Below are positions 18,039-25,381 of a stretch of DNA of 64,000 bases, in pieces (position 1 is the first letter of the stretch; each line of letters starts with the position of its first letter). Position numbers and translations under genes: made by a program. The notes under the pieces are model-generated. The model worked only from the letters and a program-made list of their open reading frames with translations, was not told the origin of the DNA and made no database searches. The stretch is from NCBI GenBank assembly GCA_020247305.1, contig JADCJE010000032.1, positions 24,108-88,107 on the forward strand, given 5' to 3'. Source of the stretch: Phycisphaerales bacterium (lineage in GTDB: Bacteria; Planctomycetota; UBA1135; UBA2386).

Positions 18039-18902
18039 GTGCCGCTGCGTGTGTTGATCTTCGGTCCGGGCCGCGTCGGCGTGGCCTTCGCCCGCCGGTT
18101 GCGCGCTGCCGGCTGCGACGTGCTGGGCTTCGTTGGTCGCGATGCCGTGCGCACGCGCGCGGCGGTGGACGCCACGGGAATCGGTGCGCCGTGCGGCGCC
18201 GGTGACCACGCGCGCGCGCACGTCGTCGTGTTCGCCGTCGGCGACAGCGACCTCGCCGGCGCCGTCGCTGGCGCCGTGGCCGCGGCGCCGCCGCGACCCT
18301 GCAGCCTGTGGCTGCACACCAGCGGCCGGCACGGCTTGGAGGTGTTCGCCGGGATCCCGGGCATCCGACGCGGCGCGCTGCATCCGGCGGCCCCAGTCCC
18401 CGTGCCGGCCGCGACCGTCGATCCGCTGACCGGTGCGGCTGGCGTCTGCGTCGGCGACGTGCGCAGCATGCGCCTGCTGCACGGCCTCTGCCGCCGGCTC
18501 GGGCTGACGCCGGTCGCTGGTCACGGTGGCGATCGCAGCCTGTACCACGCCGCCTGTGCGCTCGCCGCCAATGGCCTGACCGGCCTGTTCGCGGCCGCCG
18601 CCGACGCGGTCCGCGCCTCGGGTGTGGTCGGCGGCGCAGACGCGGACGCGGTCGTGCTTGGCCTGATGCGCGGCGCGCTCGCGGCGTGCGCCGCAGACGG
18701 TCCCGTCGCGGCGCTCACCGGCGCGGTCCGGCGCGGCGATGCCGCGGCCGTGGCGGCGCACCTGCGGGCGCTGCGTGCGCAGCAGCAGGCGGCCGTGCCC
18801 GTCTACCTCGCGACAGCGGGAGCGGCCTTGGCGCTGGCGCGGACGGCTGGGCTGCCGCCGGATGCCGCAGCCGCCGTCGCGGCGGTGCTCGCAGGCGGTT
18901 GA
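18039..18902 (+). CDS. Rossmann-fold protein with DUF2520 domain
   Basis: A 287-residue protein with an N-terminal NAD(P)-binding Rossmann motif (LIFGPGRVGVAFARRL, residues ~6-20) and a C-terminal all-helical DUF2520-type domain (LYHAACALAANGLTGLFAAA onward). The build is that of short ketopantoate/6-phosphogluconate-like dehydrogenases. Proteins of this type are often found near pantothenate genes, and panC lies 2 kb upstream here, so a role in pantoate formation is a reasonable guess but not shown. GTG 18039 is chosen from the promoter position and because the Rossmann strand starts at once after it; an in-frame ATG at 17991 would lie upstream of the -35-like box. Confidence 0.78.
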   Translation: MPLRVLIFGPGRVGVAFARRLRAAGCDVLGFVGRDAVRTRAAVDATGIGAPCGAGDHARAHVVVFAVGDSDLAGAVAGAVAAAPPRPCSLWLHTSGRHGLEVFAGIPGIRRGALHPAAPVPVPAATVDPLTGAAGVCVGDVRSMRLLHGLCRRLGLTPVAGHGGDRSLYHAACALAANGLTGLFAAAADAVRASGVVGGADADAVVLGLMRGALAACAADGPVAALTGAVRRGDAAAVAAHLRALRAQQQAAVPVYLATAGAALALARTAGLPPDAAAAVAAVLAGG

Positions 18903-18971
18903 GCCGGCGCGCTCGCGCGGCCGGAGGTCCATTGCCTCGCGCCGCCGCAGCGGCGACGCTCTGCGCTGGTC

Positions 18972-20468
18972 ATGGCCCGCATCGTCGCCAGCATCTTCGC
19001 CGAGTCGCGGGATCAGGTCGTGCGCGCCGCAGCCAAGGCGGCCATGGCCGGCGCGGACTGGTTGGAACTGCGCCTCGATCGCTGGCAGCGCGGCGACCTG
19101 ACGTCGCTGTTCCGCGACCTTCGGCTGCCCGCGTTGGTCGCCTGCCGCACGCCGGAGGACGGCGGCCACTACCGCGGCACGCTCGCCGAGCGCCGCGAAC
19201 TGCTGTCGGCGGCGCTCGACGCCGGCGCCCAGGGCATCGATCTCGAAGGTTGGGAGGCATGGCAGCCGCCGGCGGGGCGGTCGCGCTTGCGGTTGCGCAT
19301 CCGCTCGTTCCACAGCTTCACTGGCGTGCCGAAGGAGTTGGACGCGATCCGCGCCAAGCTGCACGCCAATCCGGGGCAGATCGCCAAGATCGTCGTCACC
19401 ACGCACGATCTCGCCGACGCGGCGCCGGTGTTCGACCTGCTGCGTGCCACGGACCAGCGCGAGCAGCCGACGGTCGCCTTCGCGCTCGGGCGGACGGCGT
19501 GGCCGACGCGCTTGCTGGCGGCGGTGATGGGGGCCCCGCTCGTCTACGGCCGCGTCGACGACGGCGAGGAGGCGACGGCGCCAGGCCAGCCGTCGGTTGC
19601 GCTGCTGCACGGGCTGTTCCGTGCGCGCGAACTCGGCCCCGACACCAAGGTCTTCGGCGTGCTCGGCAATCCCGCGCTGCCATCGCTCGGGCCGTGGCTG
19701 CACAACCGGATCTGCCGGCGGCTGGGCGTCGACGCGATCTACCTGCCGTTCGAGACGTCGCGGCCCGAGGCCGTCGTCGAGATGCTGCAGCGCGCCAACC
19801 TGCGCGGCGTGTCGGTGACCGCGCCGCACAAGGGCGCCATGGCGGCGCGGTGCCGCGAGATCGACGACGACGCCAAGGCCGCTGACGCCGTCAACACCGT
19901 GGTCTTCGACGGCGACGGCCGGTGGAGCGGCCACAACACCGACGTGGCCGGCGTGCTGGAGGCGCTCGCCGGCGCCGGCGTCGCGCACGGTGACGGTCGC
20001 ACGGCATGCGTGCTCGGCGCCGGGGGCGCTGCCCGCGCCGGCGCTGCGGCCCTCGCGCGGCTCGGCTTCGCGGTGACGATCCTGGCGCGTTCACTCGACG
20101 CCATCAGGCCGTATGCCGCGGCGCACGGCTTCCAGCTCGCCAGCATGTCGGCGGCCGTGCTCGGCGCACTCGCGCCGGCGGTCGTGGTGCAGGCGACTCC
20201 GGTCGGCACGCGGGGCCGCGACGGCGAGGACCGCCTCGTGCCCGAGTGGCGGCCGGCCAAGGACTGCGTCGTGATGGACATGGTCTACCAACCGCGGCGC
20301 ACGCGTTTCCTCCAGGACGCCGAAGCCGCGGGTGCGCGCACGGTCGACGGTCTGGCGATGTTCCTGGCGCAGGCGAGCGCGCAGGCGCGCTGGTTCAACG
20401 GCAAGCACGCGCCAGCCGACGGGCTGGCGCGTCTACTGGCCGGCGCGCCGGCGCTGACGGCTGGCTGA
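18972..20468 (+). CDS. bifunctional 3-dehydroquinate dehydratase (type I) / shikimate dehydrogenase
   Basis: A 498-residue fusion catalysing two successive steps of the shikimate pathway. Residues ~1-215 are type I dehydroquinase: DWLELRLDRW, the catalytic His in RSFHSFTG (near 115) and the Schiff-base Lys in AKIVVTTHD (near 139). Residues ~222-498 are shikimate dehydrogenase: FGVLGNPALPSLGPWLHN, the catalytic Lys in SVTAPHKG (near 288), DAVNTVV, GHNTDVAGVL and the NADP-binding loop VLGAGGAARAG. The same order is found in plant DHQ-SDH enzymes and in some bacteria. It starts 69 bases after the DUF2520 stop. Confidence 0.92.
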   Translation: MARIVASIFAESRDQVVRAAAKAAMAGADWLELRLDRWQRGDLTSLFRDLRLPALVACRTPEDGGHYRGTLAERRELLSAALDAGAQGIDLEGWEAWQPPAGRSRLRLRIRSFHSFTGVPKELDAIRAKLHANPGQIAKIVVTTHDLADAAPVFDLLRATDQREQPTVAFALGRTAWPTRLLAAVMGAPLVYGRVDDGEEATAPGQPSVALLHGLFRARELGPDTKVFGVLGNPALPSLGPWLHNRICRRLGVDAIYLPFETSRPEAVVEMLQRANLRGVSVTAPHKGAMAARCREIDDDAKAADAVNTVVFDGDGRWSGHNTDVAGVLEALAGAGVAHGDGRTACVLGAGGAARAGAAALARLGFAVTILARSLDAIRPYAAAHGFQLASMSAAVLGALAPAVVVQATPVGTRGRDGEDRLVPEWRPAKDCVVMDMVYQPRRTRFLQDAEAAGARTVDGLAMFLAQASAQARWFNGKHAPADGLARLLAGAPALTAG

Positions 20469-20495
20469 GGGCGGCGGAATGCAGCGGCGATCGGC

Positions 20496-20501
20496 TATCC
20501 T
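20496..20501 (+). promoter_or_regulatory. -10-like box (TATCCT) upstream of the ECF sigma gene
   Basis: TATCCT ends seven bases before an ATG at 20509 that opens a 23-codon reading frame ending on the sigma gene's start codon. No clear -35 box is seen. Confidence 0.4.
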
Positions 20502-20508
20502 CCGGCCG

Positions 20509-20580
20509 ATGACCGATGGCACGGAATCTGGCGGTGGCAGCGCCGCGGCGCGGTGGGCGCCGCTGGCGGGGGCGGCCTGA
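20509..20580 (+). CDS. possible 23-codon leader peptide coupled to the sigma factor gene
   Basis: The reading frame begins MTDGTESGGG and ends with a TGA whose last base is the A of the sigma gene's ATG (TGATG). It starts at the place where a leaderless transcript from TATCCT would begin. Such a small frame could set the translation rate of the sigma factor by re-initiation. The alternative is that the sigma gene simply starts at GTG 20553, or at ATG 20580 on a short untranslated leader. Only position supports it. Confidence 0.3.
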   Translation: MTDGTESGGGSAAARWAPLAGAA

Positions 20581-21173
20581 TGGACCGCTCCGACGAAGCC
20601 CTGGAAGCGGCGCTGCGCGCCGGCGAGGACGCCGCGCTCGGTCTGCTGTTCGACCGCCTGCGCGAACGCCTGCACCGCATGGTGCACTTCCGGCTCGATC
20701 CTCGCCTCGTCGGTCGCCTCGACGCCGACGACGTGCTGCAGGAGGCGTTTCTGGAGGCCGGCAAACGCCTCGGGGCATTCCGCGCCGACGACAAGCCGTT
20801 CCTCGTGTGGATCCGGTTGATCACGCAGCAGACGATGATCGACCTGCATCGCAAGCACCTCGGGGCGAAGATGCGCAGCGCCGGCCGCGAGGTGCTGGCC
20901 CCCGCGAGCGGCGCGATCTCCGGCTTCTTCGTCGGGACGATGACGTCGCCGAGCGGCGCCGTGATGCGCGAGGAGCTGCGGGCGCGCGTCGAGGCGGCGC
21001 TGGCCAGCATGGACGAGATCGACCGCGAGGTCCTGCTGCTCCGCCACTTCGAGGAGTTGTCCAACAAGGAGGCCGCGGCGGTCCTCGGCATCCAGGAGAA
21101 CGCCGCCAGCAACCGATACGTGCGGGCGCTGACTCGCCTCAAGGGCCATCTCGGCGACATCGGGCTGCAATGA
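20580..21173 (+). CDS. RNA polymerase ECF-type sigma factor
   Basis: A 197-residue sigma-70 family protein of extracytoplasmic-function type. Region 2 is seen in LLFDRLRERLHRM...LDADDVLQEAFLEA (residues ~20-60) and the WIRLITQQTMIDLHRKHL segment. Region 4 is seen in DEIDREVLLLRHFEELSNKEAAAVLGI and the helix that follows. The gene is coupled by ATGA to a membrane-anchored protein kinase, the common planctomycete pairing in which the kinase is thought to control the sigma factor. ATG 20580 is chosen because sequence similarity begins at MDRSDEALEAAL; an in-frame GTG at 20553 would add a Gly-rich nonapeptide. Confidence 0.87.
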   Translation: MDRSDEALEAALRAGEDAALGLLFDRLRERLHRMVHFRLDPRLVGRLDADDVLQEAFLEAGKRLGAFRADDKPFLVWIRLITQQTMIDLHRKHLGAKMRSAGREVLAPASGAISGFFVGTMTSPSGAVMREELRARVEAALASMDEIDREVLLLRHFEELSNKEAAAVLGIQENAASNRYVRALTRLKGHLGDIGLQ

Positions 21174-23926
21174 CCTCGGACGACGCGACCGTGCCGCGGG
21201 ATCCGGTCGACCTGCTGGTCGAGCGCTTCCTGGAGCGACGTCGCAGCGAGCCGCAGTTGTCGGTGGCCGATTTCGCGCGCGAGCATCCGAGCCACGAAAC
21301 GATCCTGCTCGACCTGCTGCCGACCATCGTCGCGCTCGAACAGCACAAGCGGGATCGCGCCTCCAGCGGCAGTTCCGGCCGGCGCGCGACGGTGCCGCAG
21401 CTCGAACGGCTCGGCGACTTCCGCATCGTCCGCGAGATCGGCCGCGGCGGCATGGGCGTGGTCTTCGAAGCGGTGCAGGAGGCGCTCGGTCGCAAGGTCG
21501 CGCTCAAGGTCCTGCCGCAGTCGGGCCTGCTGACCGGCAACCAACTCGAGCGCTTCCGCCGCGAGGCCCAGATCGCCGCGCAGTTGCACCACAGCAACAT
21601 CGTCCCGGTGTTCGGCAGCGGCGAGAGCGACGGGTACCACTGGTACGCGATGCAGTTCATCGACGGCCAGGGGCTCGATGGCTGGCGGCGAACGCAAGCC
21701 GAGCAGCCGCCGAAGGGGCCGGGGGCTTGGCGCACCCGTGCCCGGTTCGTCGCGCGGCTGGGCGTGCAGGCGGCGAGCGCGCTGCACCACGCGCATTCGC
21801 TCGGCACGCTGCACCGCGACGTCAAGCCGGGCAACCTGCTGCTGCAGGGCGTCGACCACCTCTGGGTGACGGACTTCGGCCTCGCCAAGGCGCTCGAGGC
21901 CGACAGCCTGACGCATTCGGGCGACCTGCTCGGCACGCTGCAGTACATGGCGCCGGAGCAGTTCGCCGGCCAGTACGACGTGTGCAGCGAGGTCTACGCG
22001 CTCGGCGTCACGCTGTACGAGATGGTCACGTTGCAGCCGGCCTTCGTCGGCGGCTCGCGCAGCGAGCTGATGGAGCGCATCCGGCAGCACCGGCTGGAGC
22101 CGGTTCGCCGCGTGTGTCCGGACCTGCCGATCGACCTCGCGGTCATCATCGGCAAGGCGTGCGCCCGCGATCCACGCGACCGCTATGCCGATTGCGCGGC
22201 GCTCGCGCGCGACCTGCAGGCGTTCCTCGACGATCGCCCGGTCGAGGCCCGGCCGTTGTCGAACGTGGCGCAAGTCTGGCGCTGGTGCCGGCGCAACCGG
22301 CTCACGGCCGCCATGGCGGCCTCGACCCTGCTCGCTTTGGTGGTCGCCGGCGTCATCGGCTGGATCGGCTACGTCGGCACGCAGCAGGCGCTGGCGCGGG
22401 CGGCACAGGAGTCGGAGCGCGCCGAGCGCAACCTGGAACTGACGCTCGCCGCCTTCGGCCGCGTGTTCGACGGGCTCGTCGGCCTCGACCCGACGCTCTC
22501 GCTGCACGAGGACGAGGAGACGGGCGAAGCGACGGTGCTGGTGCGCAGCGTCGATCCGCGCGACGTCGCCCTGCTGCAGGAGATGCTCGCGTTCTACGAC
22601 CGCTTCGCGGCGCAGAACGAGGGCAACGTGGCGCTGCGCTTCGAGACGGCGCGCGCGTGCTGGCGGGTCGCCGCCATCCATGCCCGCCTCGGATCGCCGG
22701 ACAACCTGGAGGCGGCAGCGAAGGCCTATGGCCTCGCGCTGGCCCATCTCGCGGCCATCGGCAACCGCGACGTGCGCCGCGAACGCGCCACGGTGTTGGT
22801 GGAGTCGGCGCAGTTGGCCCGCCGGCGCGGCGAGTCTGAGGCCGCGCGCCGCACGCTGGGCGAAGCGCTGCAGTTGGTCGAGGGCTACGCGGCCGATGGC
22901 GGTCGCGCCGCCCGATTGGAACTGGCGAAGGTTCACTACCTGCTCGCCACGGACCTGCCGGGCAACCGCAGGCCGCCGTTCGGTCCCGGCGGCCGCGGCG
23001 CCGAGTTCGATCGCGACCGCGAGCGTGAACGTCTGCCCGCCATCCGGGAGCACCTCGCGAAGGCGACTGGACTCGTCGACGGCGTCCTCGCCGAGGATCC
23101 GCAATCGGCCGATGCGCAGTCGCTGCGCGCCCGCGTCTTGCTGTCGACGTCCCGTTTCGCGCGTCGCTCCGAACCGGGGCGCGGCGACGGCGATCGCGAC
23201 AAGGCCCAGGCGGCGGCGATCGAGGCCTTGCGCGCCGTCGTCGCGAACCACCCCGAACGCGACGACGACCGCTTCGCGCTGTGCCGCGTGCTGCTGGAAC
23301 CGTCGCGGCGCGACGATGGCCCGCGTGGGGCGCGCGAAGCGTCGACGCCTGATGCCGGGCTGCTCCGGGAAGCGGTCGGGCACGCGAGGTCGCTGGCTGC
23401 TCGGCAACCGTCGTTCCGCGAGTACCAACGGGTGCTGGCGCAATCCTGTTCGGCGCTCGGTCGCGCGCTCGCCGGCCGCGGCGACGCCGGGGAAGGCGAC
23501 GCAGCCCGCAAGGCGCGGTTGTTGGAGGCCGAGTCCGTGCTGCTGGAGGCGCTGCGGGCCGAGGAGAAGCTCGGCCCCGATGCCGCCCCCGTCGATCGCG
23601 CGCTGTTGGTGCAGAACCTGCAGACCCGTCGCGCGCTCGTCGCCGTCTACGAGGCGCAGGGCCGCCGCGACGACGTCCGCTCGCAGGTGACGGCGATGCT
23701 CGGTCGCCTGGAGGCGCTCCTCGGCGAGCGCGCCAACCTGCCGCGCATCGGCGAACTGCTGCAATCGCGGCCGGGCGCGCCGGACGGCGGCGGCCTGCGC
23801 GAGCAACTGCGCGGCGTGATCGAACGCGCGGGAGACCCGGCGCTGGCCGAACGGCTGCGCGCATTGATCGCGCGCTTGCCGGCGCGCGACGACGGGCCGC
23901 CGCCGGACGGTCGACGCGGTCGCTGA
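21170..23926 (+). CDS. membrane serine/threonine protein kinase with TPR-like C-terminal region
   Basis: A 918-residue Hanks-type kinase. A short N-terminal region is followed by the kinase domain: glycine loop IGRGGMGVVFEA near residue 88, VALKVL with the catalytic Lys, LHRDVKPGNLL near 213, DFGLAKA and GTLQYMAPEQ. One transmembrane segment lies near residues 380-400 (TLLALVVAGVIGWIGYVG). The C-terminal half is rich in Ala, Arg and Leu helices and resembles degenerate TPR repeats. It should lie outside the cytoplasmic side and could sense signals or bind partners. It overlaps the ECF sigma gene by ATGA, so phosphorylation of that sigma factor is a fair inference. It is convergent with the DUF1501 gene. 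Confidence 0.88.
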   Translation: MTSDDATVPRDPVDLLVERFLERRRSEPQLSVADFAREHPSHETILLDLLPTIVALEQHKRDRASSGSSGRRATVPQLERLGDFRIVREIGRGGMGVVFEAVQEALGRKVALKVLPQSGLLTGNQLERFRREAQIAAQLHHSNIVPVFGSGESDGYHWYAMQFIDGQGLDGWRRTQAEQPPKGPGAWRTRARFVARLGVQAASALHHAHSLGTLHRDVKPGNLLLQGVDHLWVTDFGLAKALEADSLTHSGDLLGTLQYMAPEQFAGQYDVCSEVYALGVTLYEMVTLQPAFVGGSRSELMERIRQHRLEPVRRVCPDLPIDLAVIIGKACARDPRDRYADCAALARDLQAFLDDRPVEARPLSNVAQVWRWCRRNRLTAAMAASTLLALVVAGVIGWIGYVGTQQALARAAQESERAERNLELTLAAFGRVFDGLVGLDPTLSLHEDEETGEATVLVRSVDPRDVALLQEMLAFYDRFAAQNEGNVALRFETARACWRVAAIHARLGSPDNLEAAAKAYGLALAHLAAIGNRDVRRERATVLVESAQLARRRGESEAARRTLGEALQLVEGYAADGGRAARLELAKVHYLLATDLPGNRRPPFGPGGRGAEFDRDRERERLPAIREHLAKATGLVDGVLAEDPQSADAQSLRARVLLSTSRFARRSEPGRGDGDRDKAQAAAIEALRAVVANHPERDDDRFALCRVLLEPSRRDDGPRGAREASTPDAGLLREAVGHARSLAARQPSFREYQRVLAQSCSALGRALAGRGDAGEGDAARKARLLEAESVLLEALRAEEKLGPDAAPVDRALLVQNLQTRRALVAVYEAQGRRDDVRSQVTAMLGRLEALLGERANLPRIGELLQSRPGAPDGGGLREQLRGVIERAGDPALAERLRALIARLPARDDGPPPDGRRGR

Positions 23927-23965
23927 CGCCGCCGCCCGGTTCGTCCCGCCAGCGGCCTGCGCGCC

Positions 23966-25378
23966 TCAGGCCAGGATCGCGCGCGCGACCTTGCCCTCGA
24001 CGTCGGTCAGGCGGAAGTCGCGCCCGGCGTGGCGGTAGGTGAGGCGCTCGTGGTCGAGGCCCAGCAGGTGCAGCAGCGTGGCGTGCAGGTCGTGCACGTG
24101 CATGCGGTCGGTCGCCGCGTAGTAGCCGTAGTCGTCGGTGCCGCCATGGCTGATGCCCTCGCGCACGCCGCCGCCGGCGAGGAAGTGCGTGAAGGCGTGC
24201 GGATTGTGGTCGCGGCCGGTGCCGCCTTCGCTGGTCGGTGTGCGGCCGAACTCGCCGCCCCACCAGACCAGGGTGTCCTCCAGCAGCCCGCGCTGTTCGA
24301 GGTCGGTGATGAGCGCCGCGATCGGCTGGTCCACCTCGGCGGCGTTGCGCCGGTGGTCGGGTTCCAGGTTGCCGTGTTGGTCCCACTTGTAGCTGTGGGT
24401 GACCTGGACGAAGCGCACGCCCGCCTCCAGCAGGCGGCGCGCCATCAGGCACTGCCGACCGAAGTTGGCGGTGCGCTGGTCCTCCAGGCCGTACTGGCGC
24501 TTCGTCGCCGCCGTCTCCGTGTCGACGCCGAGCACGCCAGGCGCCTCCATCTGCATGCGGAAGGCGAGCTCGAACGACTGGATGCGGGCGTCGAGCACGT
24601 CGTCGCCGGGGCGCGCCGCGGCGTGCTCGCCGTTGAGGTCCTGCAGCAGGTCCAGCATGCGCCGCTGGCGGCCAACGGGCATCTCGCCGTGCAGGTGGCG
24701 CACCGCCGCTTGCGAACTCGGCACGCTGGCGTTGCCGAGCGGCGTGCCCTGGTAGACCGCCGGCAGGAAGGCGCTGCTCCAGTTGTTGACGCCGCCGTGG
24801 CCGAGCGTCGGGCAGATGGTCACGAAGCCGGGCAGGTTCTGGTTCTCGCTGCCGAGCCCGTAGATCGCCCAGCTGCCGATCGACGGCCGCACGAACGTGT
24901 CGCTGCCGGTGTGGATCTTCAGCAGCGCGCCGCCGTGGGCGTCATTGCTGCCGTGCAGGCCCTTGAGGAAGCACAGTTTGTCGACTACCGAGGCGATGTG
25001 GGGGAAGATCTCGCTGACCCATTGGCCGCTCGCGCCGTGCTGCCGGAACGCGTAGGGCGAACGCATCAGGTTGCCGGTTTCGGCGAAGGTCACGCGCGGC
25101 TTGGGGAACGGCAGCGGCTTGCCGTGGTCGCGCTGCAGCAGCGGCTTGTAGTCAAACGTGTCGATGTGCGACGGCCCGCCGTGCATGAACAGGAACACGA
25201 CGCGCTTGGCGCGCGGCGCGAAATGCGGCAGCCGCGGGCGCAGGTCGTCGCCCTTCGGCGCGGCGCCGGCGCGCAGCAGGTCGCCGAGCGCGAGCGCGCC
25301 GAAGCCGCAGGCCGACTGCTGCAGCAGGCGGCGGCGCGAAGGATCGATGCCCGGTCCTGGGCGACGGCGGTTCGGCAT
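23966..25378 (-). CDS. DUF1501 protein, Tat-exported, sulfatase-like fold
   Basis: A 470-residue protein. The N-terminus carries a twin-arginine signal (PSRRRLLQQSACGFGALAL), so it should be exported folded. Alkaline-phosphatase/sulfatase-like metal-site candidates are FLFMHGGPSHIDTFD, WWGGEFGRTP, GRDHNPHAFTHFLAGGGV and HDLHATLLHLLGL. DUF1501 proteins are abundant in Planctomycetota and nearly always adjacent to DUF1549/DUF1553 proteins, as here: only three bases separate it from the upstream partner gene. The substrate is unknown in the family as far as I know. Degradation of sulfated or phosphorylated polymers is often suggested because of the fold. Confidence 0.88.
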   Translation of the reverse strand: MPNRRRPGPGIDPSRRRLLQQSACGFGALALGDLLRAGAAPKGDDLRPRLPHFAPRAKRVVFLFMHGGPSHIDTFDYKPLLQRDHGKPLPFPKPRVTFAETGNLMRSPYAFRQHGASGQWVSEIFPHIASVVDKLCFLKGLHGSNDAHGGALLKIHTGSDTFVRPSIGSWAIYGLGSENQNLPGFVTICPTLGHGGVNNWSSAFLPAVYQGTPLGNASVPSSQAAVRHLHGEMPVGRQRRMLDLLQDLNGEHAAARPGDDVLDARIQSFELAFRMQMEAPGVLGVDTETAATKRQYGLEDQRTANFGRQCLMARRLLEAGVRFVQVTHSYKWDQHGNLEPDHRRNAAEVDQPIAALITDLEQRGLLEDTLVWWGGEFGRTPTSEGGTGRDHNPHAFTHFLAGGGVREGISHGGTDDYGYYAATDRMHVHDLHATLLHLLGLDHERLTYRHAGRDFRLTDVEGKVARAILA

Positions 25379-25381
25379 GGC

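Noticed and set aside
18072..18081. A further GTGGCC box inside the DUF2520 gene
   Set aside because: It encodes the Rossmann segment GVAFARR and has no TAnnnT box 18 bases downstream.
20495..23806. A 1103-codon open frame antisense to the sigma/kinase genes
   Set aside because: Same reason: a GC-driven shadow frame with no domain signature, lying opposite a kinase gene with all catalytic motifs.
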